Part shown: piece after piece, positions 1 to 8,384 of the stretch
Layout of the letters: every line of letters begins with the position of its first letter
How positions within the stretch are numbered: position 1 is the stretch's first letter
DNA from: CBDHHC01 sp050633205
GTDB taxonomy: Bacteria > Pseudomonadota > Alphaproteobacteria > Rhizobiales > CBDHHC01
Direction of reading: 5' to 3'
Length of the DNA: 13,772 nucleotides
Assembly: GCA_050633205.1 (NCBI GenBank)
Contig: JBOEGA010000188.1
Location: 1-13,772 of the forward strand
Notes under the pieces: generated by a model
Database searches by the model: none
Told to the model about the DNA's origin: nothing
What the model saw: only the letters and a program-made list of their open reading frames with translations
Translations under genes and position numbers: made by a program

Positions 1-71
1 CTTTAAAGCTAATCAGGTAGAAATATAGAACCATCAGCTAAAAGGTCCTGTTTTTACCCAAGGCGCAATAT

Positions 72-1274
72 ATGACTACTTTTCGCAACATGCGTCTGCA
101 AACCAGGCTATTGATTTCCTTTACATTTCTTTCAATACTTGCTGTGACGATAGTAATAACCTCTCTCTATCTGATCTCGATCACACAGGAGCGGAATTTT
201 TCCGAAATCGGCCTTCAAACTATTTTAATTGTTATTGCGGCAGGTGCTGGCATTTCCTTTATAGGAGGAATAATAATCGCCCAGAGCTTTATAAAACCTA
301 TGGCAAATCTGATCGAAATAATGCGTCGGCTGGTTGAAGAAGAGGGAGAAGTTAATGTCCTGTATACCAATCAGGATAATGAGTTAGGCGATATGGCCCG
401 CGCTCTTGAAGTATTCAAAAAAAATGTAGCCGAGCGCGAAAGACTGGAAAACATTCAGGCTGAGCAGGCAGAAAAAGTCATCAGATATGCCCAGGAAGCC
501 GCACGGGCAAAAGAAATGAAAGTGGCCCTTGATAAAGAAAGAGAACTCTCCGAACTGCAACGCCAGTTTATCTCAATGGCATCTCATGAGTTCCGCACAC
601 CCCTTGCCATCATAGACCTCGCCGTACAGAAATTATCCAGACGGGCAAAAAAAGACCAGTTAACTCCTGACGGAACACTGGAATCCATGGGCAAAATACG
701 CAACGCTGTTCAGCGTATGACCCGCCTCATGGAAAGCACTCTGGTCGCAGCCAGAATGGAAGCCGGTAAAATACAGATAACCATTGAGCCCTGCGATATT
801 CATAAGCTTCTCGTAGATATCTGCACATCGCTTGACGAAGTATCTGAACGGCATGACATCAGACTGAACGCTGTTGACCTGCCCGAAACAATTATGGCAG
901 ACACCCCCGCTGTTGGTCAGATAGTATCAAACCTGCTTGCAAATGCCGTAAAATACGCTCCGGATTCACCAGACATAGAAGTCAATGCGCACGAGGAAAA
1001 TGATCAGGTTATTATTTCAGTGACTGATTATGGCCTGGGAATAGATAAGGAAGACCTCAAAAATATCGGAGAACGCTTCTTTCGTGCAAAAACTTCGACC
1101 GGAATTGCCGGAACCGGTATCGGCCTCAATCTGGTAAAAGCCCTTGTAGAAGAGCATGAGGGCAGCTTCTCTCTGGAAAGCGAGCTGGGCAAAGGCAGCA
1201 CCTTAACCATCAGCTTGCCCATTGAAGGCCCTGCCCAGGAAGAGAAAAAGCCCGCGGAAATGATTGTTGCCTAG
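72..1274 (+). CDS. Membrane sensor histidine kinase (HAMP-HisKA-HATPase)
   Basis: This is a 400-residue inner-membrane sensor kinase that should autophosphorylate on His and pass phosphate to a response regulator. Two hydrophobic segments (about residues 13-37 and 49-71) flank a periplasmic loop of only about 11 residues. A HAMP linker (about 70-120) and a charged, probably coiled-coil stretch (about 118-165) follow. The HisKA box SHEFRTPL carries the phospho-acceptor His172. The ATPase domain shows an N box (NLLANAVKY, near 277-284), a G1 box (D319-Y-G-L-G), an F box (ERFFRAK, near 334) and a G2 box (G347-T-G-I-G-L). All catalytic motifs are intact. The start is supported by AAGG eight bases upstream. 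No response regulator lies downstream, where the next gene is convergent; a partner could lie before the window. The signal is unknown, and the tiny loop argues for sensing in or near the membrane. Family is certain, role is not. Confidence 0.93.
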   Translation: MTTFRNMRLQTRLLISFTFLSILAVTIVITSLYLISITQERNFSEIGLQTILIVIAAGAGISFIGGIIIAQSFIKPMANLIEIMRRLVEEEGEVNVLYTNQDNELGDMARALEVFKKNVAERERLENIQAEQAEKVIRYAQEAARAKEMKVALDKERELSELQRQFISMASHEFRTPLAIIDLAVQKLSRRAKKDQLTPDGTLESMGKIRNAVQRMTRLMESTLVAARMEAGKIQITIEPCDIHKLLVDICTSLDEVSERHDIRLNAVDLPETIMADTPAVGQIVSNLLANAVKYAPDSPDIEVNAHEENDQVIISVTDYGLGIDKEDLKNIGERFFRAKTSTGIAGTGIGLNLVKALVEEHEGSFSLESELGKGSTLTISLPIEGPAQEEKKPAEMIVA

Positions 1275-1305
1275 GCTCAGGAGGATAAGGCACTATCCAT
1301 AGAGG

Positions 1306-1923
1306 TCAGAAATTTGGCACAAGCCCCAGATCTACAATACCATCACTGACAAGACTTACCGTACTATCCTGAACAATAATCCGGTTATCGAGGGTATAAT
1401 CACCAAGACGGTCAACAACAATATGCACGTCACTTCCAACCTGCGTAATATTATGGATCAGATCTACGCGATCAATCAGAATAACATCCCCCTCAATATA
1501 ATTATAATCAGCAATAATATCCCCATCAATATCTGAAGGCATACTGCCACTTGACCCTTCATAAGGTAAAATTCCAAACGAAAAAATATCGGCCCCGCTA
1601 CCTCCGAAAAACATATCAGAGCCCGGACCGCCATCCATAAAGTCGACACCCTGATTTCCGTTCACCAGATCATTACCTGAACCCGCAAGTATATGATCAT
1701 TACCGGTACCACCCGCAATCAGATCGTCACCACCATTAGCAATAATAAGGTCATTCCCGCGATTACCCAGTATCCAGTCTGTCTGATCACCACCATTCAG
1801 ACCATCATCATTACCCGATCCGTTCAGATAGTTAAAATACCGGCTATCCCCCCCATGTGATGTTTTCATTCCAGATCCCGGAGGAATGTCTATCCCAGAA
1901 TTCATCCAGATAATCAATAACAT
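1306..1923 (-). CDS. Small RTX (hemolysin-type calcium-binding repeat) protein, probably with a frameshifted 5' end
   Basis: The open frame gives 205 residues. Residues about 33-115 are a run of roughly nine glycine/aspartate nonapeptides of the GGxGxDxhx type (for example GGTGNDHIL, GSGNDLVNG, GGSGADIF), which in this family fold into a calcium-binding parallel beta-roll. The C-terminal 90 residues resemble the tail of type I secreted RTX proteins: DGDIIADYN, EGDVILIDRVDL and a hydrophobic end, with no cysteine. There is no N-terminal signal peptide, consistent with type I secretion, but no ABC exporter or HlyD-like gene is in the window. The start at 1923 gives an unconvincing N-terminus with no good ribosome site. 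A better start at 1942 lies in another frame and is separated from this one by a G7 tract (see the next two entries). Function beyond calcium binding and probable export is unknown. Confidence 0.75.
   Translation of the reverse strand: MLLIIWMNSGIDIPPGSGMKTSHGGDSRYFNYLNGSGNDDGLNGGDQTDWILGNRGNDLIIANGGDDLIAGGTGNDHILAGSGNDLVNGNQGVDFMDGGPGSDMFFGGSGADIFSFGILPYEGSSGSMPSDIDGDIIADYNYIEGDVILIDRVDLIHNITQVGSDVHIVVDRLGDYTLDNRIIVQDSTVSLVSDGIVDLGLVPNF
1579..1827 (-). repeat. RTX nonapeptide-coding repeat block
   Basis: About nine consecutive 27-bp-type units encode glycine/aspartate-rich nonapeptides. They are degenerate at DNA level but keep the G-x-G-(N/D)-D pattern. The first two and the seventh units are the least canonical. 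In RTX proteins each pair of such turns coordinates calcium. Confidence 0.8.
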
Positions 1924-1942
1924 GTTCCAGTCTACCCGGCAT
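1844..1942 (-). other. Probable true 5' end of the RTX gene, in a different reading frame
   Basis: An ATG at 1942 has GGAG (1955-1952) nine bases upstream, the best ribosome site in this neighbourhood. It opens a 30-residue acidic, soluble-looking stretch (begins MPGRLEHVIDYLDEFW, ends NENITW) and runs into the G7 tract at 1854-1848. It then terminates at TAG (1846-1844). Removing one G would join it in frame to DSRYFNYLNGSGND of the RTX frame, giving one 211-residue protein. The same frame can also begin at ATG 1957. The split may be a real mutation, a slippery or phase-variable site, or a sequencing error. Confidence 0.6.
1848..1854 (-). repeat. Homopolymer tract G7 on the coding strand of the RTX gene
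   Basis: Seven consecutive C on the plus strand (G on the coding strand) sit exactly at the point where the two RTX reading frames meet. Six or nine G would restore one continuous frame, while seven leaves the 5' piece ending two codons later. Tracts of this kind slip during replication and are also a common place for sequencing error. Confidence 0.8.
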
Positions 1943-2087
1943 AATATCTTGCTCCATATATTTTATAAATGCATTTGCATATATATTATCAGAAGCAAAA
2001 TAATATCATTCCAGGCAGGAACAGATAAAGTGACTAATATTCATCATAGCAGTGAGAATAACTCATCATCAGCAAGACAGGCATCTG

Positions 2088-5000
2088 CTAGGCTGCAGCA
2101 TCTTCAGCCCGGATAGCAGCAATCTCTGCCAGCTTCTTCACCAGAGACCTCACACCTTTCAATCGCGCTTCAGGAGTATCCCACAGAACCTGATACAGAA
2201 TTTTCTGGTCCGGCTGAATCTTAACTGTTTTGCTCCATTCATTTACAAAAGCAATAAGCCCGTCAGGATTAGCAAATTCGTTACGGCGGAAAGTAACAAC
2301 TGCACCTTTGGGTCCTGCCTCAACCTGCTCGATATTGGCCTGACGGCAGTAGGACTTGATCCTGACAATTTCAAGAAGATAACGAACCTCATCAGGCATT
2401 TCACCAAAACGGTCAACAAGCTCGGCGGCAAAGCCTTCCAGCTCGGTCGGGTCTTCGACTTTGGAAAGTCTGCGGTAAAGGTCAAGCCTGAGCTGAAGAT
2501 CAGGAACATATTTATCAGGAATAAGCACAGCCGTTCCGATAGCAATTTGCGGCGACCACTGGTCTTCAACCTCAAGCTCACCACCACCTTTCAGCATGGC
2601 AACTGCTTCTTCCAGCATGGACTGGTAAAGCTCAAAACCAACTTCTTTAATATGCCCGGACTGCTCATCTCCAAGCAGATTACCAGCTCCACGAATATCC
2701 ATATCATGGCTGGCCAGGTTAAATCCTGCCCCAAGCGTATCAAGAGACTGCAGCACTTTAAGGCGCTTTTCTGCCGTATCCGTCATCTTCTTGTCAGCCG
2801 GTATCGTGAAATATGCATAGGCACGTGTTTTGGATCGCCCTACCCGTCCCCGCAACTGATAAAGCTGAGCAAGACCAAACATATCTGCTCTGTGAATTAT
2901 CAATGTATTTGCTGTCGGAATATCCAGCCCGGATTCTACAATCGTGGTGGACAGAAGCACATCATATTCACGGTCATAAAAAGCATTCATGATATCTTCA
3001 AGCTGACCGGGTGCCATCTGGCCATGAGCCTTGGCAACCTTCAGTTCCGGCACATGCTCTTTCAGAAACTCTTCAATTTCAGCCAGATCAGATATACGCG
3101 GGCAGACATAAAAACTCTGGCCACCACGATATCTCTCACGAAGCAGCGCCTCTCGCAGAATAACCGGATCAAACGGAGAAATAAATGTCCGCACAGCAAG
3201 TCTGTCAACCGGAGGCGTTGTAATCAGGGACAGCTCACGTACACCTGTCAGAGCAAGCTGAAGCGTTCTCGGAATTGGCGTAGCAGTTAAGGTCAGCACA
3301 TGAATATCCTCACGCAACAGCTTCAGACGTTCTTTATGCTGCACACCGAAATGCTGCTCCTCGTCAATAATCAATAGCCCGAGATCGTTAAACTCAATCC
3401 CCTTTCCAAGCAGCGCATGAGTACCAACGACAATATCAACCTGGCCTTCTTTAATTTCCTGTTTAACCTTGTTCAGCTCTTTGTTACCAACCAGTCTCGA
3501 AGCCTGAGCCAGCTTGATTGGGAATCCTTTAAACCGCTCCACAAAGGTCGTATAATGCTGCCGGGCCAGCAATGTCGTGGGTACAACCACAGCCACCTGC
3601 TTACCTGCCATAACAGCAACCATAGCAGATCTCAAAGCCACCTCGGTTTTGCCAAAACCAACATCGCCACAGACCAGACGATCCATGGGTTTACCGCTCG
3701 CCAGATCATCAATCACCGCATGAATACTGGTTTCCTGATCCTCAGTTTCCTCATACGGAAAGCGCGCGCAGAACTCCTCATACACGCCCTCTGGTGGCTG
3801 CAGAACTGGGGCCTCTTTCAAAGCGCGCACAGCGGCCACCTTGATAAGCTGATCTGCAATCTCCCGAATACGCTGTTTCAGCTTGGCTTTTCTGCTCTGC
3901 CATGCCGAACCACCGAGGCGGTCAAGCTGCACAACCATATCATCTGAACCATAACGGGTCAGAAGCTCGATATTCTCAACAGGAAGATAAAGGCGGTCAT
4001 CACCATGATACATCAGAACCAGACAGTCATGAGGAGCACCAACAGCCTCAATCGTCTTCAGCCCGGTAAAACGGCCAATACCATGATCCGCATGAACAAT
4101 ATAATCACCAACACTGAGACTTGCCGCATCAGAGAGAACATCAGCCCCCTTCTTCGCTTTTTTACGGCTCCGAACCAGACGGTCACCGAGAATATCCTGC
4201 TCGCCAATAACAGCATAGTCGGGTGTTTCAAATCCTGTCTCAATACCAAGAACAGCAAGCCCGACCTTGTTTCCAACCAGCTTGTCAACGCCCTGCCAGC
4301 TCTCAATATTCTTGATTGCCTTCAGCCCGTGCTCGGATAGCAGATGCCCCAGCCTCTCACGCGCACCAACACTCCAGCAGGCAACAACCACTTTTTTTCT
4401 ACGATGCTGCAGGTCAGCAATATGCTTCACTACCGTATCAAAAACATGCACCGCATCCGAACTACGCTCAGCAGCAAAAGAACGCCCATGACGCCCTTCA
4501 AAGGAGAAGGTCTCAATCCCGCGCAGATCATCCGGCGTTTCAAATGGAGAGAATGTACGAATCCGGCGATCTTCCAGATTGGTGTTCCACTCTTCCTCAG
4601 AAAGAAACATCATTTCATGAGGGACAGGCTTATAAGGTGCAGCGCCAAAATTTGATTGTTCCAGCGCAAGATATCTCGACTCATAATGGTCAACAATCTG
4701 CTCCATCCGCCGTTTACGGGCGTCTTCTGCCAGATTATCAAAGCTCACAAGCGCATTAGGGAGGTAGTCGAACAATGTCTCAAGATTATTATGAAACAAT
4801 GGCAACCAGTGCTCCATGCCCTGAAAACGGCTGCCGCTGGATACGGCTTCATATAGCGGATCAGCTTCCTTGACCGCACCGAAAAGCTCAACATACCTCT
4901 GACGGAAAGTACTGGTAATACTCTTGCCATAAGCCAGTTCGGAGATCGGCATAAGCACGATTTTAGCCAGATTTCCGGTTGTACGCTGGCTCTCGGCATC

Positions 5001-5615
5001 AAACTGGCGAAGGCTTTCAAGAGTATCCCCAAAAAAGTCGAGACGGATCGGCTTGCTGTGCCCTGTCGGGAATAAATCCAGAATACCACCACGCACAGCA
5101 TATTCGCCAACTTCCATAACAGTGCCAGAACGCACAAAGCCCATAGCTTCGATACGCGCAATCAGCTTTTCCATATTAATGCCATTACCCGGCGCAATCC
5201 GCACCATGGTCTGGCGCATAAACTTGCGGGATGGAACACGCTGCTGAACGGCATTTACCGTAGACAGAACAATAGTAGGAGCTTTGATTTTGGAAACTGA
5301 CAGGCGGGCGAGAGCAGTAAGACGCTTTGCCGTAATATCCTGATTGGGTGAAACCCGGTCATAAGGAACGCAATCCCATGCCGGAAACTGTACGACCTTT
5401 ACGTCAGGAGCAAAAAAACGCAGGGCCCCTGCAATTGCTTCCATCCGCTGGTCATCACGGGCAATATGGAGAACCGCCTTGCCTTCTTCCTCCTCAGCAA
5501 AAACAGATTTGGCCATTTCTCCAAGTATATAGCCATCAAAACCTTCCGGCACCGCATTGATAGCCGCAAAGCCTGCTGCATGACATATACTCTGAATTCG
5601 CTCTTTAACGCTCAT
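2088..5615 (-). CDS. mfd: Transcription-repair coupling factor Mfd
   Basis: Mfd is an ATP-driven DNA translocase that pushes stalled RNA polymerase off damaged template and recruits UvrA for nucleotide excision repair in the cytoplasm. The 1175-residue length fits the family (E. coli, 1148). The N-terminal UvrB-like region holds FPAWDCVPYDRVSPN. The RNA-polymerase-interaction domain starts near residue 503 (GDYIVHADHGIGRF). The helicase core has Walker A GDVGFGKTE (K656), the Mfd-type DEEQ box (751-754), TATPIPRT, STTIVESGLDIPTAN and the arginine-finger motif QLRGRVGR (920-927). The C-terminal TRCF domain follows (about 1020-1175). The start follows the sdhE stop by 32 bases with no strong ribosome site, so translational coupling to sdhE is plausible. 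The gene is complete, with no missing motif. A downstream terminator was not obvious. Confidence 0.98.
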   Translation of the reverse strand: MSVKERIQSICHAAGFAAINAVPEGFDGYILGEMAKSVFAEEEEGKAVLHIARDDQRMEAIAGALRFFAPDVKVVQFPAWDCVPYDRVSPNQDITAKRLTALARLSVSKIKAPTIVLSTVNAVQQRVPSRKFMRQTMVRIAPGNGINMEKLIARIEAMGFVRSGTVMEVGEYAVRGGILDLFPTGHSKPIRLDFFGDTLESLRQFDAESQRTTGNLAKIVLMPISELAYGKSITSTFRQRYVELFGAVKEADPLYEAVSSGSRFQGMEHWLPLFHNNLETLFDYLPNALVSFDNLAEDARKRRMEQIVDHYESRYLALEQSNFGAAPYKPVPHEMMFLSEEEWNTNLEDRRIRTFSPFETPDDLRGIETFSFEGRHGRSFAAERSSDAVHVFDTVVKHIADLQHRRKKVVVACWSVGARERLGHLLSEHGLKAIKNIESWQGVDKLVGNKVGLAVLGIETGFETPDYAVIGEQDILGDRLVRSRKKAKKGADVLSDAASLSVGDYIVHADHGIGRFTGLKTIEAVGAPHDCLVLMYHGDDRLYLPVENIELLTRYGSDDMVVQLDRLGGSAWQSRKAKLKQRIREIADQLIKVAAVRALKEAPVLQPPEGVYEEFCARFPYEETEDQETSIHAVIDDLASGKPMDRLVCGDVGFGKTEVALRSAMVAVMAGKQVAVVVPTTLLARQHYTTFVERFKGFPIKLAQASRLVGNKELNKVKQEIKEGQVDIVVGTHALLGKGIEFNDLGLLIIDEEQHFGVQHKERLKLLREDIHVLTLTATPIPRTLQLALTGVRELSLITTPPVDRLAVRTFISPFDPVILREALLRERYRGGQSFYVCPRISDLAEIEEFLKEHVPELKVAKAHGQMAPGQLEDIMNAFYDREYDVLLSTTIVESGLDIPTANTLIIHRADMFGLAQLYQLRGRVGRSKTRAYAYFTIPADKKMTDTAEKRLKVLQSLDTLGAGFNLASHDMDIRGAGNLLGDEQSGHIKEVGFELYQSMLEEAVAMLKGGGELEVEDQWSPQIAIGTAVLIPDKYVPDLQLRLDLYRRLSKVEDPTELEGFAAELVDRFGEMPDEVRYLLEIVRIKSYCRQANIEQVEAGPKGAVVTFRRNEFANPDGLIAFVNEWSKTVKIQPDQKILYQVLWDTPEARLKGVRSLVKKLAEIAAIRAEDAAA

Positions 5616-5622
5616 TTTAGAC

Positions 5623-5662
5623 CAAACCTAATTCACCAAACCCAAACCTAGTTTACCAACCC
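5623..5662 (-). repeat. 20-bp imperfect tandem duplication across the sdhE stop codon
   Basis: Two adjacent 20-bp units (5662-5643 and 5642-5623, minus strand) match at 17 of 20 positions. Both have the shape GG(G/T)TTGGT(A/G)AA(C/T)TAGGTTTG. The first copy contains the last codons and stop of sdhE. The second makes up most of the gap to mfd and places the mfd start further downstream. Confidence 0.75.
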
Positions 5663-5923
5663 GTGAAACTCACGTATCTTCGCGATCAAATCGGTATAAT
5701 CATTATCAGCTTCAAACTCTTTACGCATAATCCATGCCTCAAGGTCTCTGTCAGGAAGTCCCAGAAACTCTTCGATTTCCGTAAGCTCATCCTCTGACAT
5801 GCCGGGAATAAGTTCTGTTGAATATTTTCCGACAATCAGATCCATTTCCTTTGTTCCACGATGATTAGCGCGGTAAATTGCACGGCGTTTACGAATTTCT
5901 GTTTCGTCATTTTCTGCAGACAT
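5648..5923 (-). CDS. sdhE: SdhE-type FAD assembly factor for succinate dehydrogenase (DUF339)
   Basis: This is a 91-residue acidic cytoplasmic protein of the SdhE/SDHAF2 (old names YgfY, CptB, DUF339) family. The family promotes covalent attachment of FAD to the flavoprotein subunit of succinate dehydrogenase and related enzymes. The hallmark R22-G-x-x-E26 motif is present (NHRGTKEMD), preceded by RKRRAIYRA. The rest fits the small helical bundle, including the conserved-type segment FLGLPDRDLEAWI. It is the first gene of a probable sdhE-mfd unit and diverges from recG across 179 bp. This order is commonly seen in alphaproteobacteria and need not mean a shared function. Its ribosome site is weak: GAG five bases before the ATG. 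Confidence 0.93.
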   Translation of the reverse strand: MSAENDETEIRKRRAIYRANHRGTKEMDLIVGKYSTELIPGMSEDELTEIEEFLGLPDRDLEAWIMRKEFEADNDYTDLIAKIREFHGLVN

Positions 5924-6102
5924 CAGGGCTCAAAATCTCCGAATGTTATTTTGTGATCACCTGTATGACGCCAAAACGGGCGGATGTCAGCCCAATATAA
6001 GACGTTATTTGGTGGAAATACTCAGGTTTTGGCTTTTACCACAGCTTTTGCTGATTATTATAGGGGAAAAATTGCCTCCCGGATTAGGGTCTAAAACCAG
6101 AT

Positions 6103-8223
6103 ATGAGTACACGCCCGGAAATACTGAACCCACTCTTCTCTGAGGCCACAGTCCTCGAAGGTGTCGGACCAAGAAATGTCAAACTGCTGAAAAAGCTCCT
6201 GCGTACTCCTTCTGATCTGGATGTACCAAGGGTCATTGACCTCATCTGGCATATGCCGACAGGTGTTGTAGACCGTCGCGCCCAGCCTGAAGTGGTTGCG
6301 GCAATGCCAGGCCAGATTGTAACCCTGAAGGTCCGTGTGCTGTCTCATAAGGCCCCTCACCCGAATAACAGACGCGCTCCACACCGGGTTATCTGTGAGG
6401 ATGAATCTGATCAGATCACGCTCGTGTTTTTCCGCATGAGAAGCGCTTTCATTCAGGAAATTCTCCCCGTTGGCGAAACCCGCTATATATCCGGCCGGGT
6501 AGAAGCCTATGGCGACCAGATGCAGATGACCCACCCAGACCATGTGGTCACTGAAAAGGAATTCGAGACCCTGCCCCTGCTTGAGCCCGTTTATCCGCTT
6601 ACAGCAGGCCTGAGCAACAAGGTACTTGGAAAAATCGTCCTTAAAGCCCTTGATCATATGCCGGATCTGCCTGAATGGCAGGATGCCGCCTGGCTGGATA
6701 AGCACAAATGGCCCACATTCAATGACAGCCTGAGACGCCTTCACAGACCGGAAGTCGAGACCGATCTCGCCGTAACCAGCCCTGCGAGAACCCGTCTTGC
6801 CTTTGATGAACTGCTGGCCAACCAGCTTGCTCTGGCTATGGTCCGGGAAAACCTGAAAAAAACCAAAGGCCGCCCTCTGGTCGGCACTGGTGCACTTTCA
6901 GACAAAATCCGTGCAGCCCTGCCCTTTTCTCTTACCGGCTCACAGGAAGAAGCCCTGAAAGAAATCGCTGCAGACATGTCTCAGCCCTTCAGAATGCTGC
7001 GCCTGCTTCAGGGGGATGTAGGAAGCGGAAAAACCGTTGTTGCCCTGCTCGTAATGGCCATTGCCCTTGAAGCTGGTGGCCAGACTGCCATGATGGCCCC
7101 TACAGAAGTCCTTGCGCGGCAACATATGGAAACACTGCTGCCCCTCACAGATGCTGTCGGTCTGAAAGTCGAACTGCTGACAGGCCGTGAAAAGGGCCGC
7201 ACACGCAAGGATATACTGGGACGGCTGGAATCCGGTGATACGGATATTCTGCTTGGCACTCATGCGCTATTTCAGAGCGATGTTATCTTCAAAGACCTTG
7301 CCCTCGCAATCATCGATGAGCAACACCGCTTCGGTGTCCACCAGCGCATGGCCCTGCAAAGCAAAGGACAGGGCGCGGGAACTGATATGCTGGTAATGAC
7401 AGCAACCCCAATTCCAAGAACTCTGTTGCTCACCCATTATGGCGATATGGAAGTCTCCCGACTGACAGAAAAACCCGCCGGCCGTAAACCCGTTGCCACC
7501 AGAGTGGTGCCGGTTGAACGCATAGAAGACATCTATGCAGGTATCACCCGCGCTATTGAGACAGGCACCCAGATTTACTGGGTTTGCCCTCTTGTCGAAA
7601 GCTCCCAGAAGATTGATCTCGCAGCTGCGGAGGAACGTTTTGCTCACCTTCAGCAGAGATATGATGAAAAGGTTGGCCTTGTTCACGGGCAGCTTAAGGG
7701 CAAGGAAAAAGACGAAGTCATGGCAAAGTTCTCATCCGGCGAGCTTTCCATTCTTGTATCTACCACTGTCATTGAGGTCGGCGTAAATGTTCCTAATGCA
7801 TCTATTATGGTGATCGAACATGCAGAACGTTTTGGTCTTGCCCAGCTGCACCAGCTACGGGGGCGTGTCGGCCGAGGCGAAACCCAGTCCTCGTGTATCC
7901 TGCTGTATCAGTCTCCCTTAAGCACAACCGCAAAATCCCGTCTTGAAACCATGCGCAGTACCGAAGACGGCTTCATTATTGCAGAAGAGGATTTAAAGCT
8001 CCGTGGTGGCGGAGAAATTATGGGTACCCGTCAAAGCGGCTTACCCGAATTCAAACTCGCAGACCTTCCTAACTTCAAGGACCTTCTTGCAGCAGCAAGC
8101 GATGATGCAAAACTGATCATATCCAAAGACCCAATGCTGATTTCAGAACGCGGCAAGGCTTTAAAGAATTTACTCTATCTGTTCGAGTGCGACGAGGCAG
8201 TTCGCCTGTTTCGGGCAGGTTAA
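6103..8223 (+). CDS. recG: ATP-dependent DNA helicase RecG
   Basis: RecG is a monomeric branched-DNA translocase that regresses stalled forks and processes Holliday junctions and R- or D-loops. It has 706 residues, usual for the family. The N-terminus (RPEILNPLF, then VLEGVGPRN near residues 17-25) matches alphaproteobacterial RecG. The OB-fold wedge domain spans about 70-150 (GQIVTLKVRV to QMTHPDHV). Helicase motifs are intact: GDVGSGKT (K310), DEQH (405-408), TATPIPRT, STTVIEVGVNVPNA and QLRGRVGRG (584-592). The C-terminal RecG helix region includes GGGEIMGTRQSGLPEF. The start at 6103 has only AGGG some 13 bases upstream, a weak ribosome site. No clear terminator follows the stop. The gene diverges from sdhE and mfd, and both helicases share the same translocase family. 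Confidence 0.97.
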   Translation: MSTRPEILNPLFSEATVLEGVGPRNVKLLKKLLRTPSDLDVPRVIDLIWHMPTGVVDRRAQPEVVAAMPGQIVTLKVRVLSHKAPHPNNRRAPHRVICEDESDQITLVFFRMRSAFIQEILPVGETRYISGRVEAYGDQMQMTHPDHVVTEKEFETLPLLEPVYPLTAGLSNKVLGKIVLKALDHMPDLPEWQDAAWLDKHKWPTFNDSLRRLHRPEVETDLAVTSPARTRLAFDELLANQLALAMVRENLKKTKGRPLVGTGALSDKIRAALPFSLTGSQEEALKEIAADMSQPFRMLRLLQGDVGSGKTVVALLVMAIALEAGGQTAMMAPTEVLARQHMETLLPLTDAVGLKVELLTGREKGRTRKDILGRLESGDTDILLGTHALFQSDVIFKDLALAIIDEQHRFGVHQRMALQSKGQGAGTDMLVMTATPIPRTLLLTHYGDMEVSRLTEKPAGRKPVATRVVPVERIEDIYAGITRAIETGTQIYWVCPLVESSQKIDLAAAEERFAHLQQRYDEKVGLVHGQLKGKEKDEVMAKFSSGELSILVSTTVIEVGVNVPNASIMVIEHAERFGLAQLHQLRGRVGRGETQSSCILLYQSPLSTTAKSRLETMRSTEDGFIIAEEDLKLRGGGEIMGTRQSGLPEFKLADLPNFKDLLAAASDDAKLIISKDPMLISERGKALKNLLYLFECDEAVRLFRAG

Positions 8224-8310
8224 TGTAACCCAACTCTCTATCCGTAAAACTCAGATCTCTATTACAAGGCACATCATTCACAAAAAAGTCACCTTCAGGC
8301 CTTTAGGCTA

Positions 8311-8338
8311 TTGCTTTTACAACAAAGATAACTATCTA
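8311..8338 (+). promoter_or_regulatory. Candidate sigma-70 promoter of the Rid-family gene
   Basis: TTGCTT (8311-8316), a 16-bp spacer and TATCTA (8333-8338) make a plausible -35/-10 pair. The start codon at 8385 is about 40 bases after the predicted transcription start. It lies in the 161-bp gap after recG, where no stable recG terminator was found. Read by eye only. Confidence 0.4.
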
Positions 8339-8384
8339 AAATTACTACAACTAACCTCCAGCCAACCATCCGCATGAGGATCAT

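Noticed and set aside
1275..1305. Possible terminator between the kinase and RTX genes
   Set aside because: Only a four-base GATA/TATC pairing is visible; no stable hairpin.
2052..3290. 412-codon plus-strand open frame opposite mfd
   Set aside because: It lies fully antisense to the conserved 3' half of mfd, its composition (Ser, Arg, Cys, His rich) is that of a shadow frame, and it has no recognisable domain or ribosome site.
5953..5960. GTGATCAC palindrome in the sdhE-recG gap
   Set aside because: An isolated 8-bp palindrome is expected by chance and does not match a full operator of a regulator I can name.
6091..6744. 217-codon minus-strand open frame
   Set aside because: Antisense to the 5' third of recG, whose protein is clearly conserved; a shadow frame.
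8224..8310. Possible terminator AGGCC-TTT-AGGCT after recG
   Set aside because: Only three to four base pairs form reliably and no T run follows, too weak to call.
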